Position numbers and translations under genes: made by a program. Positions 45,654 to 54,596 of a stretch of DNA of 64,000 bases are shown in pieces. The stretch covers positions 5,270,001-5,334,000 of the forward strand of contig OW818698.1 of assembly GCA_942493375.1 (NCBI GenBank), given 5' to 3'. The notes beneath the pieces were generated by a model that saw only the letters and a program-made list of their open reading frames with translations, was not told the DNA's origin and ran no database searches. The stretch comes from G942493375 sp942493375. Lineage in GTDB: Bacteria; Armatimonadota; UBA5829. Position 1 is the stretch's first letter, and the number at the start of each line of letters is the position of its first letter.

Positions 45654-45674
45654 TACTGTGTCCTCTTTCCTATG

Positions 45675-46568
45675 TCAGGCTTTACCAGCGCTCTTGTATA
45701 CTGCTATCCGGCGCTTGACTTCATCTTTCACTCTAATCTTAGCAACCTGCAAAAAATCACCAGCTTTATGTGATCCAACCAACTCCTGGAAATCAGGTTT
45801 ATCAGGCAAAGAAGCCATTGCATCGCGCACGCTTTCAAGATAAAGCTTCTTCATAATCGACCCTACATTGAACTTAGCTACACCAAGCTCAATAGCCTGG
45901 GGCACATCGGTGTCTGCAAATCCTGTCCCGCCGTGCAGTACCAGTGGAACCGGAACTGTCTTGTGTATCCTGGTAAGCAATTCAAAGTCAGTGCCGGATT
46001 TACCGACAGTCCTAATGTGTTCGTTGCCTACAGCTATCGAGAGAGCACAGACTCCGGTCTCCTCTACAAACCGCAAGGCATCTTCCGGATTGGTAATCCG
46101 GGACTCTCCCTGTTCACCCATCAATCCAGATGCATCCGGCAGTGGATCGCATTCCCCTTCGACATCCGCTCCATATAACTTCGCTGCATTTACAACTTTT
46201 TTTGTCCAGGAGATATTATCCTCAATAGGCAGGTGAGATGTATCCAGCATAACTGCATTAAACCCGGATGTCAGTCCCTGTTCTATATGGCTGAATGATA
46301 GCACTTCATTCAACAAATAAGCTGTCGGTATCTTCGCGCTTTCCGCAACCAATCTTCCCATCGCCCCAAGCGCACTCAAGCCGCCGTTATCAATCCATTC
46401 CTGGTGCATCATCACTCCGCCGAACCCAAGAATGATCGGTGAGTTCATCTCCTCAGCAGCTTCTTTCACCGCCTCCAGTGAATACAAATCCCACGCTTCA
46501 AAATATCCAACAGCATAACCACGCTTCGCAGCATCAGCCAGCAATTCACGCATCGGCACAAGCGGCAT
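45675..46568 (-). CDS. Class II fructose/tagatose-bisphosphate aldolase family protein
   Basis: ATG 46568 follows GAGGAG, giving 297 residues, normal for class II aldolases. MLDTSHLPIEDNI corresponds to the DGSH zinc and catalytic region, ADVEGECDPLPDAS to the EGE motif, VLHGGTGF to the later zinc His and phosphate loop, and KFNVGS to the terminal phosphate site. The enzyme cleaves ketose (bis)phosphates to a triose phosphate and an aldehyde. It sits after the kinase and E1 genes in the minus-strand cluster, which suggests a catabolic rather than glycolytic role. The exact ketose is unknown. A 31-bp inverted repeat lies in the gap upstream. Confidence 0.92.
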   Translation of the reverse strand: MPLVPMRELLADAAKRGYAVGYFEAWDLYSLEAVKEAAEEMNSPIILGFGGVMMHQEWIDNGGLSALGAMGRLVAESAKIPTAYLLNEVLSFSHIEQGLTSGFNAVMLDTSHLPIEDNISWTKKVVNAAKLYGADVEGECDPLPDASGLMGEQGESRITNPEDALRFVEETGVCALSIAVGNEHIRTVGKSGTDFELLTRIHKTVPVPLVLHGGTGFADTDVPQAIELGVAKFNVGSIMKKLYLESVRDAMASLPDKPDFQELVGSHKAGDFLQVAKIRVKDEVKRRIAVYKSAGKA

Positions 46569-46607
46569 TATAATCTCCTCACTCGACAAGATTCTAAAGT
46601 TTTTTAA

Positions 46608-46755
46608 TCTCACGCAAAGCCGCAAAGTCGCTAAGAAAGGAATTGTCTATTCCTCTTCGATATAATGAATCCAAGTTGCTTTCTCTTGTATTAACAACAA
46701 AGTGTATAGAAGTCGAACAAGCATTTTCTTAGCGCCTTTGCGGCTTTGCGTGAGA
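46608..46755. repeat. 31-bp inverted repeat, CTCACGCAAAGCCGC type
   Basis: Arms 46608-46638 and 46725-46755 are complementary at 30 of 31 positions and separated by 86 bp. The unit resembles a repeat dispersed in several bacterial phyla. It separates the aldolase gene from the E1 genes within the cluster and could reduce readthrough. Confidence 0.8.
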
Positions 46756-46761
46756 ATTTAC

Positions 46762-47778
46762 TTAAATTATCTGTTTCACTGCTGCAACGATCTTTTTTGC
46801 ATCCGGCAGGTAGAACTGTTCCATCTCCGGAGCGAACGGTACCGGGGTGTCCGGAGCAGTCACTCTTACAATCGGAGCATCCAGATAATCAAAGACCCTG
46901 TCCATTGCCTTGGCAGCTATATCTACAGCCCATCCACCGCTTGCAGGGCATTCGTCAACAATCACAAGCCTGCCTGTCTTCTTGACCGATTTTACCAGTG
47001 TATCCCAGTCAAATGGCATCAGAGTCCGGGGGTCTATAACTTCAGCTTCGATTCCTTCCCCGGCCAGCATCTCTGCAGCTTCCATCGCTCTATATACAGT
47101 AATCAGCTTGCCGAGAATAGTGACATCGCTGCCTTCACGCCTCACAACTGCTTCACCGAACGGGATCAGATACTCCTCTTCCGGGACTTCGCAGGATGCA
47201 CTCAGCGCTCCGTGCTCAGCCCTGTTTCCTTTAGAACCATACAGTAGCTTATGTTCAAAGAAAATCACCGGATTATTATCCCGCACTGCAGTTTTCAAAA
47301 GTCCCTTGGCATCGTAAGCAGTGCTTGGAGCAACGATTTTCAAGCCGGGAATCTGAATAAACAGCCCTTCCAGACTCTGGGAATGCTGGGCAGCGCGGGT
47401 AGTCGCACCCATGGGAGCACGCATCACCATCGGCACTGAAAGTTTTCCGCCGCTCATATATGTAAGCTTAGCTGCCTGGTTTGCCAGCTGGTCCATCATA
47501 CAGAACAGGAAATCCCCGTACTGGACATCGGCAATAGGACGAAGTCCTCCGACTGCCGCACCAATCGCAACCCCTGCCAGTCCGATTTCAGAGATAGGAG
47601 TATCCAGAATCCTATCCAGTCCATATACCTCGCTGAGGCCTTTAGTTACAGTAAATGCGCCTCCCCAGCCTCCAGGTGTGCCAATGTCTTCCCCTATACA
47701 AAATACGCGCGGATCCCGATCCATTTCCTCCCGGATTGCTTCTTTAAGTGCTTCAACTATCGTTAAAATCCTTGCCAT
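46762..47778 (-). CDS. 2-oxo acid dehydrogenase E1 component, beta subunit
   Basis: ATG 47778 follows GGGAG and gives 338 residues. The thiamine diphosphate domain has IGEDIGTPGGWGGAF and DTPISEIGLAGVAIGAA, and QFGD/DQL-type metal loop is read as DVQYGDFLFCMMDQL. The C-terminal transketolase domain has SDVTILGKLITVYRAMEAAE and VIDPRTLMPFDWD. It pairs with the alpha subunit, whose stop lies one base before this start. Pyruvate, acetoin or branched-chain E1 types are all possible. No E2 or E3 gene is in the window. Confidence 0.93.
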   Translation of the reverse strand: MARILTIVEALKEAIREEMDRDPRVFCIGEDIGTPGGWGGAFTVTKGLSEVYGLDRILDTPISEIGLAGVAIGAAVGGLRPIADVQYGDFLFCMMDQLANQAAKLTYMSGGKLSVPMVMRAPMGATTRAAQHSQSLEGLFIQIPGLKIVAPSTAYDAKGLLKTAVRDNNPVIFFEHKLLYGSKGNRAEHGALSASCEVPEEEYLIPFGEAVVRREGSDVTILGKLITVYRAMEAAEMLAGEGIEAEVIDPRTLMPFDWDTLVKSVKKTGRLVIVDECPASGGWAVDIAAKAMDRVFDYLDAPIVRVTAPDTPVPFAPEMEQFYLPDAKKIVAAVKQII

Positions 47779-47779
47779 T

Positions 47780-48784
47780 TTACACTCCCTCCCCAACGAA
47801 TACATTCTTCAGGCAGTCTTCGGGAAGAGGGTGGGGGCTCTGCCGGGCAAACTCTATCGCGTCATCAATCTCATTTTCAACCGATTCATCTATAGTTTTA
47901 AACTCATCTTCTGTAGCCAGTTTTGCATCCAGCACTTTTGCACGCAGGCAATTGATGGAATCCAGGCACTTGAAGTGTTCCAGTTCCTCTTTGGGGCGAT
48001 ACAACCCGGGGTCAGTTCGTGAATGACCTACAAATCTATATGTCTCGCACTCCACAAGAGTGGGTCCGCCGCCTGACCGGGCACGCTCTACGGCTTCAGA
48101 TACGGCATCGTGCACTGCCAGCACGTCCATCCCATCAACCGTTACGCCGGGGATTCCATAAGCAGCTGCGCGTTCAGAGATGTGTTTGACCTTCATCACC
48201 CGTGAAACATGGGTAGATGCGCCATACAGGTTGTTCTCACATACATAGACAACAGGCAAGTCCCATATAGCTGCCATGTTGATCCCTTCATGGAATGCAC
48301 CTTCATTGGATGCACCATCTCCGAAGAAACATGCCACTACGCGGTCGTTTTTGAGTCTTTTACAGGCCAATGCCAGTCCGGCAGCGATCGGGATATTTCC
48401 ACCTACTATTGCAATAGCCGGAAGCATATTGTATTCCATCGATCCCATATGCATCGAGCCGCCATATCCGCCGCAGCAACCCGTAGTCCGGGCAAAGAGT
48501 TCAGCAATCAGCTGGCGCACTGGAATTCCTTTAGCAACTGCATGGCCGTGTGGCCGGTGGGTGCTTGTTATATAATCATCCGGGCGAAGCGTGGAACACA
48601 CGCCGACAGCCACTGCTTCCTGCCCGGTATAAAGATGGACTGTTCCGGGAACCTCGCTGTTGACGAACAATAGATTAGCACGCTCCTCAAACCTGCGAGC
48701 AAGCAGCATCATCCTGTACATTTCAAGAAGCTGTGCTTTGCCGCGCTGTTTGAGAGCAATCGTAGCCGTTTTTGTCTTTCTCAT
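47780..48784 (-). CDS. 2-oxo acid dehydrogenase E1 component, alpha subunit
   Basis: A 334-residue thiamine diphosphate-binding protein. GGSMHMG (108-114) and the GDGASNEG...ENN motif (155-184) bind the cofactor pyrophosphate and metal, and HRPHGHAVAKG is the conserved His segment. SRTDPGLYRPKEE near residue 265 is the phosphorylation-loop region of E1 alpha. The length and motifs are closest to pyruvate or acetoin dehydrogenase E1. It overlaps the PfkB gene by one base and is coupled to the beta subunit, so kinase and E1 are made together. The reaction partner is unclear because E2 and E3 are absent here. Confidence 0.93.
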   Translation of the reverse strand: MRKTKTATIALKQRGKAQLLEMYRMMLLARRFEERANLLFVNSEVPGTVHLYTGQEAVAVGVCSTLRPDDYITSTHRPHGHAVAKGIPVRQLIAELFARTTGCCGGYGGSMHMGSMEYNMLPAIAIVGGNIPIAAGLALACKRLKNDRVVACFFGDGASNEGAFHEGINMAAIWDLPVVYVCENNLYGASTHVSRVMKVKHISERAAAYGIPGVTVDGMDVLAVHDAVSEAVERARSGGGPTLVECETYRFVGHSRTDPGLYRPKEELEHFKCLDSINCLRAKVLDAKLATEDEFKTIDESVENEIDDAIEFARQSPHPLPEDCLKNVFVGEGV

Positions 48785-49746
48785 TATAACTCCAGTATGT
48801 TTGCGCTGTTCATAAAACCTATAGTCTCATCCCAGCCCTTCAGTCCAGCCGTAGTGCCGATAGCTCTGCAGCAATGGGCTCCCATCGCACTGCCCAATCT
48901 TGCAGACTGTTCAAGGTCGTAACCTTTGATTACACCTGCCAGGAATCCAGCAACCCACGAGTCCCCTGCACCGCTGGTATCAACAACATCAGTCTGGAAT
49001 GCAGGTATATGTTTCTCGAATCCTGAGCTCATAACATAACTGCCTTCAGCTCCCATTTTCAATCCGACAGTGCCGACCCCCTGGTCAATAAGGAATGCAG
49101 CTACATCGTGAGGATCTGTCTGGTTGGTCATCAACCGGGCTTCGTCAATCGATGGCAGGAAGTAGTCCATATAAGGGAGAGCGGACTTAAGAGTCCCGAA
49201 CGCGTCTATTTCGCCGTTGTAGACTGTATCCAGGCAAGTCAGAACACCCAACTCTCTGGTCCGTTTAAGAATCTGTGCAGTTGGTTCTCCATCTATTCCA
49301 GGCAGGATGAATGTGCCTGCAACATGCAGAATGCAGCTCTGGTTGATCAGATCAAAGTCTACATCATCAATAACCAGCGCTCCGTTGGCTCCGATAAAGT
49401 GGAAAAACGCGCGTTCACCGTCCGGGGCGATCATTACAAACGTAAAAGAGGTCCCGATGCTGGAGTCACGTTTCATTCCGCGGGTATCAGTGCCCTCGGT
49501 CGCCAGGTTTTTCATAACAAAATCGCCGAAACCATCGGTGCCGACCTTGCCCATACAGCCAACTTTGAGTCCGAGACGCGCAAGTCCGATCCCAGTGTTA
49601 TTGGCGCAGCCTCCGGTATGTAGTTCTACCTGGTCAACCAGTTCCAACTGCCGCCAGTCAGGTATGCGTTTGATAGGCTTAGCCAAAGCATCAGCCACAA
49701 AAATCCCCAGGCACATCACATCAAGAGTCTTATTAGTCTGCTCCAT
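48784..49746 (-). CDS. PfkB family carbohydrate kinase
   Basis: A 320-residue ribokinase-like protein. The N-terminal GGCANNTGIGLARLG motif (45-59) binds the sugar, and DTSGAGDSWVAGF (256-268) carries the catalytic base Asp262 and the anion hole. It is probably a ketose or ketose-phosphate kinase; the sequence does not fix the substrate. It is the first gene of a minus-strand cluster running through E1, aldolase and UroD/GH2 genes. It faces a divergent DeoR-type gene across a 218-bp gap, and regulators of this type often bind sugar phosphates made by such a kinase. Confidence 0.93.
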   Translation of the reverse strand: MEQTNKTLDVMCLGIFVADALAKPIKRIPDWRQLELVDQVELHTGGCANNTGIGLARLGLKVGCMGKVGTDGFGDFVMKNLATEGTDTRGMKRDSSIGTSFTFVMIAPDGERAFFHFIGANGALVIDDVDFDLINQSCILHVAGTFILPGIDGEPTAQILKRTRELGVLTCLDTVYNGEIDAFGTLKSALPYMDYFLPSIDEARLMTNQTDPHDVAAFLIDQGVGTVGLKMGAEGSYVMSSGFEKHIPAFQTDVVDTSGAGDSWVAGFLAGVIKGYDLEQSARLGSAMGAHCCRAIGTTAGLKGWDETIGFMNSANILEL

Positions 49747-49897
49747 ATCAGTCTCCGTTCTGCAGGATAGATACTATTCACTCGATAAGTATATCTCTGC
49801 ACTATTCGCATGTCAATACATAAATGGTAGAAAATGAACTAAAGTGGTGTATAATGAACGAATATCCTGAAATAACGTCCTGTTGCTATCCATGTTC

Positions 49898-49926
49898 TGG
49901 ACTACTGAGAGTGCATATGATATAAT
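49898..49926 (+). promoter_or_regulatory. Candidate promoter and operator of the DeoR-type gene
   Basis: A TATAAT -10 box at 49921-49926 lies 17 bp after a TGGACT -35-like box (49898-49903). A perfect 6-bp inverted repeat, GTGCAT...ATGCAC at 49911-49930, overlaps the -10 box and could be the operator for autoregulation. Another TATAAT occurs at 49850-49855. Prediction from sequence only. Confidence 0.4.
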
Positions 49927-49964
49927 GCACCAAAATAGATCACTCATATCATAAGGTATATAGG

Positions 49965-50756
49965 ATGAACCCGGAAGATTCCAGCAATAGCCGTTCTCTA
50001 GCAGCTGAACGTAGAATTCTTATATGCAAAATGGCCCAGGAACGTGGCTCTGTAAATGTAACAGAACTTGCACAAGCCTTTGAAGCCGGGATCAGCACTA
50101 TACGCCGTGACCTTGATGCGTTGCACGAAGAAGGCAAGCTTGTGCGTGTCCATGGTGGAGCTATCCTCAAAGAGACTGCAACCCCCCGGATCCCCTACAA
50201 ACAGTCCCGCAGTCAACACATTGAAGAAAAATCAGCCATCGCAGAAGCTGCGCTTGCATACATGCCGGAGTCCGGAACCGTGTTCATGGGTGGAGGCACA
50301 ACAACCTATCAACTCGCACTGAAAATTCAATCCAGAATGGAAACCTGTGTGGTGACAAATGCCCTCGACCTGGCAGCACATCTGGTATCCAATAACCTTG
50401 CAGATGTGGATTTAGTCGGCGGAACCGTGCGTAAGGATTCACTGCAGACAAACTGTGAAGAATCGCTGGAAAACCTCTACTGGGATGTTACGTTTATGAG
50501 TCCAGCTGCTATAGACATCCGCCGTGGGATCACAACGGACAACCGCAACACCGCCGGTCAGGAACAACTTATCCTCAAACATGGGGCCAAATTTGTTGCC
50601 TTGTGCGATTCATCCAAAATCAACCACTTCGCCTACGCCCAGGTAGCCGCCATCACTAAGATAGATGTTTTGATAACAGATTCTGGAGCTGATCCGGAAT
50701 TTATAGAGCAATTGAAGGATGTCGGGGTTGAGGTTGTCGTTGTTTCTGTGTTATAA
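49965..50756 (+). CDS. DeoR/GlpR family transcriptional regulator
   Basis: A 263-residue repressor of normal length. The N-terminal helix-turn-helix (residues 20-60) includes VNVTELAQAFEAGISTIRRDLDAL, which is typical of DeoR. The effector domain has GTVFMGGGTTTYQLA, the DLVGGTVRKDSL segment, and CDSSKINHFAYAQVA near the C-terminus, which are the phosphosugar-binding motifs of the family. An AAGG site lies upstream of the ATG. It probably represses the divergent PfkB-led cluster and responds to a sugar phosphate. The target is inferred from position. Confidence 0.93.
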   Translation: MNPEDSSNSRSLAAERRILICKMAQERGSVNVTELAQAFEAGISTIRRDLDALHEEGKLVRVHGGAILKETATPRIPYKQSRSQHIEEKSAIAEAALAYMPESGTVFMGGGTTTYQLALKIQSRMETCVVTNALDLAAHLVSNNLADVDLVGGTVRKDSLQTNCEESLENLYWDVTFMSPAAIDIRRGITTDNRNTAGQEQLILKHGAKFVALCDSSKINHFAYAQVAAITKIDVLITDSGADPEFIEQLKDVGVEVVVVSVL

Positions 50757-50784
50757 ATAGCACAGTTCACATAACGAGGCATCA

Positions 50785-51648
50785 ATGACATCCAAACAAT
50801 TAATCGCTACTGTGCTCTTCATACTGTGCGTTGTTATTGGTTATCTCGTTTTCCAGGGACATAAGCCAGAAACTGCACACATGCAACCTCAACTCCAATC
50901 CTCCGATGACACCCTGCTCGTTAATCAACAGCTTATTGATTTATATGAAAAAGCTGATCGTCTGGGAATACTCAAGGTAAAAACTATAGGTCATTCTACA
51001 GAGAACCGATCGATATATCTTTTCAAACTGAGCAATGGCGTCAGGCACAAGAACATCTTCGTAATGTGCCGTCAGCATGGTCACGAACCAGGTTCAACGA
51101 TCGCATTTCTGCAATTGCTTCAAGCAGCGCTTGAGGACGGTGCATTGGATGTCTACCTGAAGAAGCTGGATATATACGTAGTTCCTGAAACCAACCCTGA
51201 TGGAGCAGCTAACTATACTCGCTGGGATTCCAATGGTAACGATCTGAACCGACAGTGGGACAAACCCTATGCACCGGAGATACTGGCAATCAAATCGACC
51301 ATCGCTGCTATTCATCCCACATTTGTCATGGACATGCACGATTACGGGAAGCCTGGCAGCTTTATCGAGGCATATAACGATGGCAGCAAGGCTTCTGCAT
51401 TCGTAGGACCGGTTTGCCGTGCAATAAGAGACCAGATAAAGAAGCATAGTGATCCCACCTGTCGTGTTGCTTATTCCAACCTCAAAAACAATCCAGGCCT
51501 TTCCCACCGGGTCATAATCCACCAGTTCGGTATACCTGCAATCCTGGTTGAAAGCCATCAGTCCCCCAGATATACTTCTGATGCAAAATGTATAATATCG
51601 CATAAAATAGCTTTCACTTCAGCCCTTCGTTTTCTGGCTGCAAAGTAA
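50785..51648 (+). CDS. Membrane-anchored M14-type zinc carboxypeptidase-like protein
   Basis: A 287-residue protein with one N-terminal hydrophobic anchor or signal segment (residues 7-24). Zinc ligands are His98 and Glu101 (RQHGHEP) and His185 (MDMHDY); NPDG, NDLNRQW and the catalytic Glu256 in ILVESHQ complete the M14 pattern. Members remove C-terminal residues, cut peptidoglycan peptides or act as deacylases. It starts 28 bp after the DeoR gene, with a GAGG site. The substrate is unknown, and no peptidoglycan-binding domain is seen. Confidence 0.85.
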   Translation: MTSKQLIATVLFILCVVIGYLVFQGHKPETAHMQPQLQSSDDTLLVNQQLIDLYEKADRLGILKVKTIGHSTENRSIYLFKLSNGVRHKNIFVMCRQHGHEPGSTIAFLQLLQAALEDGALDVYLKKLDIYVVPETNPDGAANYTRWDSNGNDLNRQWDKPYAPEILAIKSTIAAIHPTFVMDMHDYGKPGSFIEAYNDGSKASAFVGPVCRAIRDQIKKHSDPTCRVAYSNLKNNPGLSHRVIIHQFGIPAILVESHQSPRYTSDAKCIISHKIAFTSALRFLAAK

Positions 51649-51830
51649 TTGCAACTCAATATTGCATACCAGCAAAAATATATTGAAAATATACAACCAA
51701 TATTGTGTTTCAAGAAACTGGTTTTGTGATATCATTTCCTCTATATATTGCATTGGACCATGATACCAAGTTATGCAACAAAAATATGTAATAAAGAGTG
51801 ATCGATCTTAAGCAATAAAGGGAAATTGCG

Positions 51831-52634
51831 ATGTGCAATGATGAATATGTTATTGTATCCAAAGAGAACAATCCATTAAGACATAATAAATGCAACAGGG
51901 CTGGTATTACTCTAGTAGAGATACTGGTAGTAATAGGCATTATAGCTATACTGGTTGCTATATTACTTCCCTTACTAAGCCGCTCCAGACAGGCTGCATA
52001 TTCTTCAGGATGTTTCTCTAATATGAAACAACTCGGGCATGCATATACCATGTACGCTCAAGACTGGGATGAATGGTGGCCCAGCCCGGGTGGGCTGACG
52101 GGCAACTACGCCTACTGGGCCCAGTCCGGGATTGGTGGACTTGAAATATATATCCATCAGCAGGGAGTGAAGTCAATATGGTGTTGCCCCTTGTTGCGCA
52201 GTTGGAATGGACAATACGACCCCAGAAGTTATTCAATGAACAGCTATCTGCGCAAACCTGCAGACATAGAGTATCCGACAAGTATCAGGCTGTTGGGAGG
52301 GGTGAATATTAACGATCTTGAAGAACCTTCATATACTATTCTACTATTTGAAGGTCTACACCTGGCTGGAGGATATGAAGATCAAATAGATTATATATAT
52401 CGCTGTGGAAACTGGACATGTGTTTCAGGATATGCAGACGGTATCTCGCACACGGTAAACTCCGGCAGGCCCTGGCATTCCCCGATGAACAACTACCTGT
52501 ATTGTGATGGTCACCTGAAAGCTAGAGCCCCGGGCCGACGGACAGTAGGCTTGCGTTCGACTTGGAAAGAGATGAGGGAGTGGTACGTGAGTAAGGAATA
52601 CTTCTATAGTGTTTATGGAGATGAACCGGAATGA
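51831..52634 (+). CDS. Type IV pilin-like protein with H-x9-DG motif
   Basis: A 267-residue protein with a prepilin leader: RAGITLVEILVVIGIIAILVAILLPLL, where cleavage is expected after the Gly and Glu follows at +5. The N-terminal leader of about 24 residues is long. The C-terminal segment contains WHSPMNNYLYCDGH, which matches the H-x9-DG motif found in pseudopilins of Planctomycetes and relatives. Such proteins are exported by type II or IV pilus machinery, and their function is mostly unknown. It lies upstream of the caspase/SUMF1 gene. No other pilus gene is near. Confidence 0.9.
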   Translation: MCNDEYVIVSKENNPLRHNKCNRAGITLVEILVVIGIIAILVAILLPLLSRSRQAAYSSGCFSNMKQLGHAYTMYAQDWDEWWPSPGGLTGNYAYWAQSGIGGLEIYIHQQGVKSIWCCPLLRSWNGQYDPRSYSMNSYLRKPADIEYPTSIRLLGGVNINDLEEPSYTILLFEGLHLAGGYEDQIDYIYRCGNWTCVSGYADGISHTVNSGRPWHSPMNNYLYCDGHLKARAPGRRTVGLRSTWKEMREWYVSKEYFYSVYGDEPE

Positions 52635-52774
52635 GGATTATTCTAATCACGAATTGCCCTTAATCGGCTTCCTGCCTCAATATTGTGGTAATATATGAGA
52701 AATATATGCGTCCTTGTAGTCTGTAATATAAGTGTCTCTGGGCTTTATATCTATTTTATTGTGGAGAGTTCGTG

Positions 52775-54502
52775 ATGGAGTTTTCCGGAATTATTAAGCG
52801 GTTGCTATATATTATGTGTGTAGTTGCAGTAATTGCTATGAGTGGTGGAGCAACACATGCAGCTAAACCAGCTAAGTTGTATCGTAACTCATATGCACTA
52901 TTGATTGGGGTAAACCAATATCCAAAGCTTCCCAAAGATAAATGGTTGCAATATTCCGTGAACGACGTTACATCACTCCGCAAGATATTGATCAATTCAT
53001 ATGGATTTCGCAAAGAAAATGTCAAGATCCTGGTTGATGCCAAAGCTACGAGAGCCGGGATTGAGCAGGCCTTAGCAGAGCTGGCAGATAGCGATACCAT
53101 AAAAACTGATGATAGAGTCCTTATATATTTCTCCGGTCATGGACAAACTGTAAAAGCACTGGGTGGTGAGATGGGATTTTTACTGCCATATGATGCATCA
53201 GTCAAGTTGTCCGATATGTCCAATGCAGGACCATTCATGAAGACCTGTCTTCCGATGTCCAGAGTCTGGGAGTATTTGCAACCGTGCCCTGCCAAGCACG
53301 TGCTTATCCTGGCTGATGTATGTTACAGCGGACTTCTGGCACAGAACCGTGGTCTGGAAGACATGAGCAATTCTTCAGTTCAAGTGCTGGCTAAGACTCC
53401 TGCACGGCAGGTTATCACAGCCGGGGGTAAAGGGCAGACATCAGTAGAAAAAAGCCAGTGGGGCCATGGCGCTTTCACATATAAACTTCTTGAGAAACTC
53501 ACAGCTCGAACCGCTGTTCCTGGCAAAGTCTTCACTGCGCAGGACCTTTTTACTGAAGTACAAAGAGGGGTAAGCAATATTACGGAAGGCAAACAGACTC
53601 CTCAGCTATACAATAAAGACACCGAAGGTGAATTCCTGTTTGTACCCACAGGTAAGAGCGCTGCTATGGAAAATAGTGAACCTGAGGTGTCATCTGCTGT
53701 AATCACACCCGCTGTAATCTATCAGACTATTGCTGCAGGAAGTAAAATCGGCGATATTGCTACCAATCCAAAGGATGACGCAGAAATGGTCTGGGTTCCG
53801 GATGGTGCGTTCCTGATGGGCAGCAGTGAAGAACAGATAGCTAAAGTACTGAGTGGTCAGATGAATTTTGAGCCAGAGTGGTACGAAAACGAGAGACCAC
53901 AGCACAAGGTGTATCTTAATGGCTACTGGATATACAAGAATGAAGTCACCGTTGCACAGTATAAAAGATTCTGCCAGGAAAATAAGAGAGAGATGCCCGG
54001 TGCTCCTGATTGGGGATGGGTAGATAGTCATCCTATGGTGATGGTTACATGGCAGGATGCAGTTGAATATGCAAAGTGGGCTGGAGGATCTTTGCCTACC
54101 GAGGCACAATGGGAGAAAGCTGCACGCGGTACGGATGGACGAACATATCCATGGGGCGATTTCTGGAATGGCTCCATATCAACAAATGGTATTGGTGGAT
54201 TGCTCTCGACTACACAGCCTGCGGGTATCTATCCTGCGGGTGCAAGTCAGTTTGGATGCCTGGATATAGCTGGGAATGTGTGGGAATGGTGTGAGGATCG
54301 GTATTCAAAGGATTATTATTCCAATTCTTCTGCAGAAAATCCAACTGGCCCGGTAGATGGAGATAACCGGATATTGCGTGGGGGATCATGGTTCAACCAG
54401 AACACCGATTGTTTCCGCTGCGCTTTCCGTTACAATCTGCCTTCAACAAAACGGGTCCGGGATACTGGTTTCCGTTGTGTGAGAACTCCCGAGTCAAAAT
54501 AA
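52775..54502 (+). CDS. Exported caspase-like peptidase fused to a SUMF1 (FGE-type) domain
   Basis: ATG 52775 is preferred over GTG 52772 because GTGGAGAG lies at the better distance; 575 residues. An N-terminal signal peptide or anchor (residues 8-29) is followed by a C14 caspase-like domain: YALLIGVNQY, then His122 in YFSGHGQ and Cys183 in LADVCYSG, both catalytic residues present. From about residue 335 a SUMF1-like domain follows (MVWVPDGAFLMGS, GNVWEWCED, LRGGSW, GFRC). The paired active-site cysteines of formylglycine-generating enzymes appear incomplete, so this part may bind ligands instead. It is followed by an exported CsgG-like gene. Role unknown. Confidence 0.9.
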   Translation: MEFSGIIKRLLYIMCVVAVIAMSGGATHAAKPAKLYRNSYALLIGVNQYPKLPKDKWLQYSVNDVTSLRKILINSYGFRKENVKILVDAKATRAGIEQALAELADSDTIKTDDRVLIYFSGHGQTVKALGGEMGFLLPYDASVKLSDMSNAGPFMKTCLPMSRVWEYLQPCPAKHVLILADVCYSGLLAQNRGLEDMSNSSVQVLAKTPARQVITAGGKGQTSVEKSQWGHGAFTYKLLEKLTARTAVPGKVFTAQDLFTEVQRGVSNITEGKQTPQLYNKDTEGEFLFVPTGKSAAMENSEPEVSSAVITPAVIYQTIAAGSKIGDIATNPKDDAEMVWVPDGAFLMGSSEEQIAKVLSGQMNFEPEWYENERPQHKVYLNGYWIYKNEVTVAQYKRFCQENKREMPGAPDWGWVDSHPMVMVTWQDAVEYAKWAGGSLPTEAQWEKAARGTDGRTYPWGDFWNGSISTNGIGGLLSTTQPAGIYPAGASQFGCLDIAGNVWEWCEDRYSKDYYSNSSAENPTGPVDGDNRILRGGSWFNQNTDCFRCAFRYNLPSTKRVRDTGFRCVRTPESK

Positions 54503-54596
54503 CAGCATCGAAACGATACTGTTCTGGTAATAAATCAGGTCATAATAAGGAATACTTGTTTTTACAGAAGAATAGCTTCAAGCTATAGGGGATACA

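Noticed and set aside
47411..48022. A 203-codon open frame on the plus strand
   Set aside because: It is antisense to both E1 genes and crosses their junction; the composition is Ser/Pro-rich as expected for a shadow frame.
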